Source: Chloroflexota bacterium
Lineage (GTDB): Bacteria > Chloroflexota > Dehalococcoidia > JACQTR01
Direction of reading: 5' to 3'
NCBI GenBank assembly: GCA_016210705.1
Contig: JACQTR010000197.1
Coordinates: 1 to 7,899, forward strand
DNA: 7,899 nt
In this document: positions 1-5,490 of the stretch, piece after piece
Numbering within the stretch: position 1 is the first letter of the stretch
Layout of the letters: each line of letters starts with the position of its first letter
Translations under genes and position numbers: made by a program
Notes under the pieces: generated by a model
Seen by the model: the letters and a program-made list of their open reading frames with translations, nothing else
What the model was told of the DNA's origin: nothing
Database searches by the model: none

Positions 1-175
1 CCGTTTGCCCAAAGCCCCGCACATCATAGGTCAAAACTTGGTATCGCTGCGATAAAGTTGGAACCTGATGGTACCACATGTTCAGGTTATCGCCAGCGCC
101 ATGGATGAGAGTTAGGCATTCACCGGCGCCGGTTAGCTCGTAGTTCATGGAGATACCGTTGGCTTTAATTTTCAT
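1..175 (-). CDS. alpha/beta hydrolase, N-terminal part (runs off the left edge)
   Basis: The first 58 codons of an alpha/beta-fold hydrolase are present; the rest lies beyond base 1. The visible part begins MKIKANGISMNYELTG, the usual two beta strands of the fold, then has the oxyanion-hole motif LIHGAG (H25-G26) and the strand-loop DVRGFGQT (residues 51-58), where this superfamily has D-x-R-G-x-G. The nucleophile elbow, acid and histidine are not in the window, so enzyme type and substrate cannot be given. The ATG at 175-173 follows a strong Shine-Dalgarno (AAAGGAGG on the minus strand, bases 190-183) at a 7-base distance, which fixes the start. It lies 83 bases downstream of the CDF gene on the same strand, so it could be the last gene of that group. 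It resembles the start of the complete hydrolase at 6599-7321 at family level, but is clearly a different gene. Confidence 0.85.
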   Translation of the reverse strand, partial: MKIKANGISMNYELTGAGECLTLIHGAGDNLNMWYHQVPTLSQRYQVLTYDVRGFGQT

Positions 176-258
176 GGCTTGACCTCCTTTTTTACTAAGC
201 TCGCCGAAACTATAGGGCTTGGGTTAGCCCGGATGATAGTCGTCAGTCTTCAACGCCT

Positions 259-1272
259 CTAGTGCGAATGAGCTGGTAAACCGCTGTGCTCGTGCCTCTC
301 GATGTAATGGTGTTGTTCACCTGAAGTGTTAATGGGATCGACGTGGACTACGACATTTGAAAGATAGCGTAGATGGTGCAAAAGTTGGTGACGCACCTCT
401 TTTGCGATGTCATGTCCTTCACAAACGGACAGGTCAGGATCCACTGCTATGTTAACTTCAGCGTAAAGCCGGTGGCCAAGCCATCTTACGCGCACTTCGG
501 TGATGTCAAGAACTCCTTCGGTATGATTGAGAGCATGTTTTATTTCTTCAATTACTTCTGGGTCTACCCCGTCGAGCAGACGGGTGAATACAGTTTTTGC
601 AGATTCCCATACGATTCGTAGTATAGCGGCCGTAATAATAAGGCCTACTACAGGGTCTGCCAGGGGATAACCCCACCAAATACCCAACGCACCAAAAAGC
701 ACCGCCAAACTGGTCAACCCATCGACCCTGGCGTGATGGCCGTCAGCTACTAAAGCGGCACTGCCAATTTCTTTGCCAACCCTAATACGAAGCACTGCCA
801 CAGCCTCATTGCCCAAAAAGCCTATTACAGAGGCTGCGACCATCGCCCACAAGTACTCCACTGTTTGCGGGTGAAAGAAACGATTAATAGATACATAGCC
901 CGCAGTGATGGCGCTGACCAAGATCGTAAATACAACCGTTACTCCCGCAAGGTCTTCAAAACGACCATAGCCGTGGGTAAATCTATCGGTCCGCTTCCAT
1001 CGGGCTAGCTTGAAGGCAAACGCCAGTGGAATAGCCGTAGCAGCATCGCCAAAGTTGTGGATAGTGTCCGAAAAAAGAGCAACACTTCCCGAAAAGTAAA
1101 CAACGGCAATCTGAAACAAAGCGGTGGCAAGCAAACCAAGCAATGACCACTTGACAGCCCACATTCCACGTTGGGTAGTTATGATGGATGGGTCAACGAC
1201 ACCGTGGGTATGGCCATGCGTATCGTGCTTGTGCAGATGGTCGCCTTTATGGAGATTGCCACGAGTGAACAT
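259..1272 (-). CDS. cation diffusion facilitator (CDF) family divalent metal exporter
   Basis: This 337-residue membrane protein belongs to the CDF family of proton-coupled divalent metal exporters. Six hydrophobic segments span about residues 38-60, 64-90, 108-130, 138-162, 184-203 and 205-224. The transport-site motifs are visible: H72-x3-D76 in TM2 (within FSDTIHNFGD) and H180-x3-D184 in TM5 (within ADGHHARVDG). This His/Asp pairing in both helices is typical of zinc-type members such as ZitB and the ZnTs, whereas FieF has Asp/Asp in TM2. The GYGRFEDLAG loop (101-110) and ADPVVGLII (206-213) are family hallmarks. Residues 236-313 form the cytoplasmic ferredoxin-like dimerisation domain. 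Both termini are histidine-rich (residues 8-23 and 321-337), as expected for loose metal capture. Zn(II) is the likeliest substrate; Co, Cd or Ni are possible. Start: ATG with AAAAGGA about 11 bases upstream. It has its own predicted promoter 30 bases upstream. Confidence 0.95.
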   Translation of the reverse strand: MFTRGNLHKGDHLHKHDTHGHTHGVVDPSIITTQRGMWAVKWSLLGLLATALFQIAVVYFSGSVALFSDTIHNFGDAATAIPLAFAFKLARWKRTDRFTHGYGRFEDLAGVTVVFTILVSAITAGYVSINRFFHPQTVEYLWAMVAASVIGFLGNEAVAVLRIRVGKEIGSAALVADGHHARVDGLTSLAVLFGALGIWWGYPLADPVVGLIITAAILRIVWESAKTVFTRLLDGVDPEVIEEIKHALNHTEGVLDITEVRVRWLGHRLYAEVNIAVDPDLSVCEGHDIAKEVRHQLLHHLRYLSNVVVHVDPINTSGEQHHYIERHEHSGLPAHSH

Positions 1273-1289
1273 GTGCCGAATGTTCCTTT

Positions 1290-1307
1290 TATAATTTTAT
1301 AATTATA
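1290..1307. promoter_or_regulatory. AT-only palindrome over the CDF promoter, possible operator
   Basis: The 18 bases form a perfect 7-4-7 inverted repeat, TATAATT-TTAT-AATTATA. Its right arm overlaps the predicted -10 box of the metal-exporter gene, and it lies 18 bases upstream of the start codon. A palindrome on the -10 box of a metal efflux gene is where an ArsR/SmtB-, MerR- or Fur-type metal regulator could bind. The sequence is purely A and T, so a chance palindrome is quite possible; the operator role is inference. Confidence 0.35.
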
Positions 1308-1330
1308 GAAGACTAGCCCTTCCCAGGCAA
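1302..1330 (-). promoter_or_regulatory. predicted promoter of the CDF exporter gene
   Basis: Read on the minus strand, TTGCCT (bases 1330-1325) is followed after exactly 17 bases by a consensus TATAAT (1307-1302). The -35 box lies inside the last codons of the dehydrogenase gene. A start near base 1295 would give a leader of about 22 bases containing the AAAAGGA ribosome site. This suggests the exporter can be expressed independently of the two genes upstream. Confidence 0.55.
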
Positions 1331-2482
1331 GATACGTAGGATACGATCGTCGTTGGCAGCGGGCGACCCTCGTCCATCCCTATTGCTGGTGGTCACATAG
1401 AGAAAGCCATCGGGGCCCATAACCACATCGCGCAAGCGCCCCAATCTATCTTTCAGCAAGGGCTCATGGGCTGCCACCTGCTTCCCATCTGGGGTGAGCA
1501 CCACCCGATGGATATTTTCACCACGTAAAGTGGTAAAGAAAAGATTTCCTTGCCAATCGACATAATCCCCGGTGTAAAAAGCCGCCCCGGATGGTGCCAC
1601 CGACGGGGTGAAGACCAAAATGGGATTTACATATCGGTTGTCGTCGCCCATGCCCTGAACCTGGGGCCAGCCATAGTTCTGGCCAGCCACGATGATATTG
1701 ACCTCGTCATTGCCCACCGGGCCGTGCTCGGTGGCGAACAGATGGCCATCTTTGGGGTTCCAGGCTAGACCTTGAGGATTGCGATGACCCCAAGTGTAAA
1801 CAGAAGAGCCAAGGAAGGGGTTATCCGCTGGGATAGAGCCATCGGCATTGATACGAAGGATTTTCCCAGCCAAGGAGTTAAGGTTCCGAGCCAGAGCTGA
1901 ATTGGAAGCGTCGCCGGTAGTGATGTAAAGTTTGCCATCTGGACCAAACTTTATCCGTCCCCCGTCGTGGATTTGACCCCCCGGAATGCCATCGAGAATC
2001 ACCTTAAGGTCCGTCGCTTGACCATCACTTTCGGTGAGGCGGGCAACGCGGTTCATCAAGTTACCCCGGGGATCACGATATGTGTAATAGACGTACAGAT
2101 AATGATTTCGGGGAAACTCTGGATCTAAAGCTATGCCCATGAGACCGGCCTCGCCGACGGCAGCTATCTCAAGGGTGGCCACCGGCTGGGAAAGGAGCCG
2201 GCCATTTTGAACAAGGCGGATACGCCCTGGCCGCTCGGTGAAAAAAAGGCGGCCATCGGGGGCAAAGGCCAAGCTCCAAGGAACCTCCAAACTATCGGCT
2301 ACCACTTCAACCTGAAGCGGGGACAAAGACGGTGTCGGGGTAGGAGATGTTATCCCTGGGGTTGAAGGGTAGGTTGGTGTAGGTTCATTGGCGGGAGAAG
2401 CCTTACCGCATCCCATAAGGCTGGCCAGAGCTACTCCTGCAATTAGAAGAGACACCCTCTTTTTTCGAATGGAGAAGGGCAA
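1313..2482 (-). CDS. exported lipoprotein PQQ-type sugar (glucose/sorbosone) dehydrogenase
   Basis: This is a six-bladed beta-propeller protein of the soluble glucose dehydrogenase/sorbosone dehydrogenase (GSDH; YliI/Asd) family, which oxidises aldose sugars with PQQ. Numbering from the TTG start (389 residues), residues 1-24 are a lipoprotein signal peptide with Arg/Lys-rich start and lipobox L-M-G-C25, so it should be lipid-anchored outside the membrane. A Thr/Pro/Ser linker (about 33-55) precedes the propeller. Family motifs are present: PWSLAFAPDGRLFFTERPG, the active-site stretch IHDGGRIKFGPDGKLYITTGD around H172, GHRNPQGLAW (232-241), TEHGPVGNDEVN and NYGWP (269-273). Real PQQ use is not proven by sequence. 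It begins about 35 bases after the htpX stop, so the two are probably cotranscribed. An in-frame GTG at 2491 is an alternative start. Confidence 0.92.
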   Translation of the reverse strand: MPFSIRKKRVSLLIAGVALASLMGCGKASPANEPTPTYPSTPGITSPTPTPSLSPLQVEVVADSLEVPWSLAFAPDGRLFFTERPGRIRLVQNGRLLSQPVATLEIAAVGEAGLMGIALDPEFPRNHYLYVYYTYRDPRGNLMNRVARLTESDGQATDLKVILDGIPGGQIHDGGRIKFGPDGKLYITTGDASNSALARNLNSLAGKILRINADGSIPADNPFLGSSVYTWGHRNPQGLAWNPKDGHLFATEHGPVGNDEVNIIVAGQNYGWPQVQGMGDDNRYVNPILVFTPSVAPSGAAFYTGDYVDWQGNLFFTTLRGENIHRVVLTPDGKQVAAHEPLLKDRLGRLRDVVMGPDGFLYVTTSNRDGRGSPAANDDRILRILPGKG

Positions 2483-2486
2483 GGCT

Positions 2487-2493
2487 ATCACCT
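2487..2493 (-). promoter_or_regulatory. ribosome binding site that favours a TTG start for the dehydrogenase
   Basis: On the minus strand AGGTGAT matches the 3' half of the consensus AGGAGGTGAT and lies 4 bases before a TTG at 2482-2480. The aligned spacing is the same as for the htpX ATG. The GTG at 2491-2489, three codons upstream, overlaps this site and has no Shine-Dalgarno of its own at normal distance, so the TTG is the better start. Confidence 0.5.
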
Positions 2494-2516
2494 ATAGGAG
2501 TTAGTTTAGGCTGCTC

Positions 2517-3479
2517 CTAGTACTGCCCTATCAACGAGGAAAGGTGTTTAATGCGCTTCAACATGTTGGGATGAGTGCTCATCAGCTCCATCATCTTGTC
2601 AGATGTGCCCAGACGAAGAGATTTGGAACGAAGAGCCATAAGCTCATCGGCATCAATGGTCCCACTCATATCGGCATCGATTTCCCGAAGCTCCTTGATC
2701 TCCTGCCACGCCCGAGAGGGGTCGCTGGCGAAGAACGCTTTCACCCCTTCCACCTCTTTTAGGCTCTCTTTGGAGACCCGAGCGCTGCCGTACACCAACT
2801 TGTAAAGGGCCGTAGCTAAATAGCGGGGTTGGCTACCTAACCTAACGCTCCCTTGGTCGGCGTAATACTCCCTGATCCGAGAGGCATAGAGAACCAAAAG
2901 GTTGGTAATAAAGTAAAGAAGGAAGGCAAAGATGCCTATATAAGCAAGGTTCCCTCCTCTTTCTCTGTTTCCGTAGCCAGAAAACATGGTGCTCCAGGCC
3001 ACATACCACAGGATGAGAGGAATGACGCTCAGAATGGTAATCAAGGCCATGTCCCGATGCTTGACATGAGAGATCTCATGTCCCAGCACCGCCCTTAACT
3101 CGTCTTTGCTTAAAAGCCCCATAATCCCCTGGGTAACGCAAACTCGGGCGTCGCCCTTCCAGCGCCCAAAAGCGAAGGCATTGGGGATTTCTATTCTAGA
3201 TATGCCCACTTTGGGCTTGGGCAATCGAGCCTCTTGGGCCAGTTCGGATACCATCTGATGCAACTCGGGGTATTCATTCTCCGAGACATATTGAACCTTC
3301 ATCGACCAGCCCACTATGGACGGCCCAACCATGTATTGGATCAGCACCATAACCATGGCCAAGATGCCATAGGTAAGAAACCCGCCAATACCCATCAGGC
3401 TGGCAATCACGGTGATGACAGCATAAAGAATGCCGAACATCACCGCCAGAAGCAGATACAAACGCATTTGCAATCCCAT
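2517..3479 (-). CDS. htpX: HtpX-type membrane zinc metalloprotease (M48) with an EF-hand insert
   Basis: HtpX proteases cleave misfolded membrane proteins, with the active site on the cytoplasmic face. Numbering from the ATG at 3479 (320 residues): two N-terminal membrane helices (about 6-28 and 33-55), the zinc motif HEISH with H134, E135 and H138, two further hydrophobic segments (about 145-165 and 178-198), and the third zinc ligand E204 in RIREYYAD. The C-terminal family motifs FFASDPSRA (from about 249) and STHPNMLKRIKHL (301-313) are intact, so the enzyme should be active. The odd feature is residues 268-279, DADMSGTIDADE, a textbook 12-residue EF-hand calcium loop with a plausible helix on each side, set between those two motifs. 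It is first in a minus-strand group followed closely by the dehydrogenase, and is divergent from the plus-strand genes. A GTG at 3488 is in frame but overlaps the Shine-Dalgarno. Confidence 0.95.
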   Translation of the reverse strand: MGLQMRLYLLLAVMFGILYAVITVIASLMGIGGFLTYGILAMVMVLIQYMVGPSIVGWSMKVQYVSENEYPELHQMVSELAQEARLPKPKVGISRIEIPNAFAFGRWKGDARVCVTQGIMGLLSKDELRAVLGHEISHVKHRDMALITILSVIPLILWYVAWSTMFSGYGNRERGGNLAYIGIFAFLLYFITNLLVLYASRIREYYADQGSVRLGSQPRYLATALYKLVYGSARVSKESLKEVEGVKAFFASDPSRAWQEIKELREIDADMSGTIDADELMALRSKSLRLGTSDKMMELMSTHPNMLKRIKHLSSLIGQY

Positions 3480-3484
3480 AAAAC

Positions 3485-3492
3485 TCACCTCC
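3485..3492 (-). promoter_or_regulatory. ribosome binding site that fixes the htpX start
   Basis: GGAGGTGA on the minus strand is a near-perfect Shine-Dalgarno. GGAGG lies 8 bases before the ATG at 3479-3477. The in-frame GTG at 3488-3486 is part of this site, so it is unlikely to be the real start. Confidence 0.7.
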
Positions 3493-3528
3493 GTCCCCTG
3501 TCACACCAGGAGACCTTTGCTTGTACCT

Positions 3529-3537
3529 ATTATACCA
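3529..3537 (-). promoter_or_regulatory. extended -10 promoter of htpX
   Basis: On the minus strand the sequence is TGGTATAAT, a TGn extension plus a consensus -10 box. No good -35 hexamer sits 16-18 bases upstream; that position is occupied by a 10-bp-period direct repeat (3540-3558). The start would fall near base 3522, giving a leader of about 43 bases. A weak -35 replaced by a repeat suggests activator or repressor control. Confidence 0.6.
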
Positions 3538-3539
3538 TA

Positions 3540-3558
3540 CCCTTGAGCACCCTTGAGC
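3540..3558. repeat. direct repeat with 10-bp period over the htpX -35 region
   Basis: CCCTTGAGC occurs at 3540-3548 and again at 3550-3558, one helical turn apart. On the minus strand it reads GCTCAAG-GGT-GCTCAAG, two heptads separated by 3 bases. This spacing is that of CtsR operators (tandem RGTCAAA heptads, 3-base gap), and each heptad matches GGTCAAA at 5 of 7 positions. Binding by CtsR or any other regulator is inference. Confidence 0.45.
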
Positions 3559-3568
3559 CAAAACGATG

Positions 3569-3588
3569 AAGCCCTTTTAAGCCGTTTT
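3569..3588. repeat. second 10-bp tandem repeat upstream of htpX
   Basis: AAGCCCTTTT (3569-3578) is followed immediately by AAGCCGTTTT (3579-3588), 9 of 10 positions identical. It begins 29 bases, about three helical turns, from the start of the repeat at 3540, so the two repeat pairs lie near the same face of the helix. No function is known. Confidence 0.35.
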
Positions 3589-3610
3589 GCTGCTGAAAAA
3601 ATCGAGGCAA

Positions 3611-3628
3611 CCAAAAAGTTCTTTTTGG
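3611..3628. repeat. perfect 8-bp inverted repeat between the divergent promoters
   Basis: CCAAAAAG-TT-CTTTTTGG has perfect 8-base arms around two central bases. It lies between the two divergent -10 boxes (3529-3534 and 3676-3681), roughly 60 bases upstream of the plus-strand start and 90-105 bases upstream of the htpX start. No T-run follows on either strand, so it is not a terminator. A dimeric-regulator operator serving one or both promoters is the natural guess. Confidence 0.4.
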
Positions 3629-3672
3629 CGAACCGTCTACCTTCTTCTTAGCTAGGCGTCTTTCTTGGCGAC

Positions 3673-3681
3673 TGGTATAAT
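3673..3681 (+). promoter_or_regulatory. extended -10 promoter for the plus-strand genes
   Basis: TGGTATAAT is the same nonamer seen at the htpX promoter on the other strand. There is no convincing -35 box 16-18 bases upstream. A transcription start near base 3688 leaves a leader of about 39 bases before the ATG at 3727. It also argues against the TTG at 3697, which would be only about 9 bases from the start of the transcript. Confidence 0.6.
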
Positions 3682-3726
3682 GAATTAATCTCGATATTGC
3701 CATCGAGACTTTCAGAAAGGCCCAAA

Positions 3727-4527
3727 ATGGATGCTCTCAAAGCCGAGCCGGAAGACTCTCTCCCTACCTCTTCGGGAGGGTGGCACCCCATCCAAGGCAA
3801 AAAGGAGCATCCCTTGGGTATTCTTGAGGGACAAAAGCTAGGTACTACTAGCCTTCACATCCTCCTCGGGCCTAAAAATCGGTTCGGAGCCCGATACTTT
3901 CAAATTTTCCTCAAAGATGCCCTAGGCCGGCTCAGCGACCAGCCGACAGTCTTTGGCCTATATAGCTCAGGAAAGTATCCCAGCTACAACTGGATAGAGA
4001 TAATAAGGCTTTCCACTAAACTAACCTTTACCTCCGAAGATGGTCATAAAAATTCCACAGACCTCCATCTAGAAGGAGCGGATCAACAGCTCCTTCAATA
4101 CCTTGCCGACCTTATCCCACCGGGGGGGCATCTTATGGTGGAGTACGAGAGCCCAGAACAAGAGACCACTGCGCGTTCCCTGGTATTGGGAATGCCCGCA
4201 GTAGCTACCCCTCTGGGCAGCTTGTTATATCGGGTGGGATGCGGAGCCGGATTTAAAGATTGGTCTATTGCCGAAGGCGGCAACGAAGGCCCGCGCAAGC
4301 TTCAGGGCTATAAGGCCTTGAATTCGGAGCAGGCACGATTTAAGGCCGAGGCTATGGCCGAGGAATTGATCGCTTTTTTGAGGCGGCTGCCAAACCCCCG
4401 ATTCCCCGAGCTGGAACGGCCGGCCCGACAGCGAGCTATAGATATTCTGCGCAGTTTGAAGTTGGAAAAACCAGATTTGGCTCGCCGGGCTGAGGAAGAA
4501 ATTCTCAAAGCCAGCCAATCCTTGTAG
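3727..4527 (+). CDS. uncharacterised protein, possibly DUF1122-like
   Basis: The function is not recognised. The protein has 266 residues, with no signal peptide or membrane segment, so it is probably cytoplasmic. Its best-ordered part is residues 129-200: LIPPGGHLMVEYES, then LGMPAVATPLGSLLYRVG, then GFKDWSIAEGGNEGPRKLQG. This Gly/Pro-rich layout, especially TPLG and the KDW...EGG.EG..KLQG stretch, recalls the conserved core of DUF1122, a family of unknown function. That match is from memory and uncertain. Residues 200-266 are charged, alanine-rich and helical, with possible coiled-coil character. The ATG at 3727 is preferred because AAAGG lies 6 bases upstream and the predicted promoter leaves almost no leader for the in-frame TTG at 3697. 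It is transcribed divergently from htpX and precedes the ABC transporter by 39 bases, perhaps in one transcript. Confidence 0.85.
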   Translation: MDALKAEPEDSLPTSSGGWHPIQGKKEHPLGILEGQKLGTTSLHILLGPKNRFGARYFQIFLKDALGRLSDQPTVFGLYSSGKYPSYNWIEIIRLSTKLTFTSEDGHKNSTDLHLEGADQQLLQYLADLIPPGGHLMVEYESPEQETTARSLVLGMPAVATPLGSLLYRVGCGAGFKDWSIAEGGNEGPRKLQGYKALNSEQARFKAEAMAEELIAFLRRLPNPRFPELERPARQRAIDILRSLKLEKPDLARRAEEEILKASQSL

Positions 4528-4550
4528 GAAACTCGTTAGTAAGATAAAAT
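4522..4550 (+). promoter_or_regulatory. possible promoter of the ABC transporter genes
   Basis: TTGTAG (4522-4527, overlapping the stop of the preceding gene) and TAAAAT (4545-4550) are exactly 17 bases apart. The -10 box matches consensus at 5 of 6 positions, the -35 at only 3. Transcription would start near 4557, about 10 bases before the ATG, giving an almost leaderless message; this fits the lack of a clear Shine-Dalgarno there. Read-through from the upstream gene is equally possible. Confidence 0.35.
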
Positions 4551-4566
4551 CGAGTACAACTGTGCC

Positions 4567-5487
4567 ATGGCTTACGTCATTCAGGTAGAGGGCCTCACCA
4601 AGCGCTTTAGCGCCCTCGTTGCGGTGGATAATGTGTCCTTTCAGGTGCAGGAGGGGGAGGTCTTTGGCATCTTAGGACCTAACGGGGCTGGTAAGACCAC
4701 TATCCTGGAGTGCATCGAGGGTCTCCAAGAGCCCACCGCCGGCCGAGCCTTGGTGCGGGGCATCGACCCTCGCCAAGAGCCCCATCGGGCCAAGGAAAAC
4801 ATGGGGGTGCAGCTCCAGGCCTCTGCCTATTTCGACTATCTCACCCTCACCGAGGTTCTAGAGCTCTTTGGCCGCTTCTACCACCGCCACCCTGACCCGC
4901 GCCAACTCTTGGCCCTTGTGGGGTTGGAGGACAAGGCAAAAAGCACCGTAAGCCGCCTCTCTGGAGGCCAGAAACAGCGTTTCACCCTTGCCGCCACCTT
5001 GGTTAACGATCCCCAGGTGGTATTCCTGGACGAACCCACCATGGGTCTTGATCCGCAAGCCCGCCGCCATCTTTGGGAAACCATCCAAGAAATGCACCAG
5101 GAGAGCCGCACGGTGGTGCTCACCACCCATTATATGGAGGAGGCCCAAGCCCTGTGCCATCGGGTAGCTATCATGGACCAGGGACGTATTGCGGCCTTGG
5201 ATACGCCAACCAACCTGATTCGCCACCTCCCTGTTCCTTACCGAGTGCGTTTGGTGGCCTCCACTACCCTTCCCTTAGGAGAAATGGAAGGCCTGCAAGG
5301 GGTCACCGCAGTGGAGCACAGCAGGAATGGAGAATACCTACTTTCCTCAGTAAATGCGGGGCACACCCTGCCTGCTCTCCTCGCCTTGCTCAACGGCCGA
5401 GGAGCTATCGCGGAGCACTTGGAGGTATTTACGGCCACCCTAGAGGACGTTTTTTTGTCCCTTACCGGCAAGGAACTGCGGGCATAG
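4567..5487 (+). CDS. ABC-2 type exporter, ATP-binding subunit (DrrA-like)
   Basis: This 306-residue ATPase powers the adjacent permease. All nucleotide-binding motifs are present in order: Walker A GPNGAGKTT (37-45), Q-loop Q82, signature LSGGQ (131-135), Walker B VVFLDE with D155 and E156, the D-loop GLDP, and the H-loop histidine H188 in TTHYMEEA. Residues about 220-306 form the C-terminal extension seen in DrrA/CcmA-type ATPases, ending in the common ATLEDVFLSLTGKELR. This class exports drugs, polyketides, lipids or other hydrophobic compounds; the actual substrate cannot be told. The stop codon is 3 bases before the permease ATG, so the two are translationally coupled. The ATG at 4567 has no strong ribosome site but is the usual family start (AYVIQVEGLTKRF). 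Confidence 0.96.
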   Translation: MAYVIQVEGLTKRFSALVAVDNVSFQVQEGEVFGILGPNGAGKTTILECIEGLQEPTAGRALVRGIDPRQEPHRAKENMGVQLQASAYFDYLTLTEVLELFGRFYHRHPDPRQLLALVGLEDKAKSTVSRLSGGQKQRFTLAATLVNDPQVVFLDEPTMGLDPQARRHLWETIQEMHQESRTVVLTTHYMEEAQALCHRVAIMDQGRIAALDTPTNLIRHLPVPYRVRLVASTTLPLGEMEGLQGVTAVEHSRNGEYLLSSVNAGHTLPALLALLNGRGAIAEHLEVFTATLEDVFLSLTGKELRA

Positions 5488-5490
5488 GCC

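Noticed and set aside
215..230. GGGCT...AGCCC hairpin after the CDF gene, candidate terminator
   Set aside because: The stem is only 5 bp and no T-run follows on the minus strand, so an intrinsic terminator is not supported.
3234..3569. Plus-strand open frame antisense to the htpX N-terminus
   Set aside because: The product is His/Gln-rich without motifs, and the opposite strand encodes a well-conserved protease with the correct start signals.
3697..3726. TTG at 3697 as the start of the uncharacterised gene
   Set aside because: The predicted transcript would begin only about 9 bases upstream and there is no Shine-Dalgarno; ATG 3727 has AAAGG 6 bases before it.
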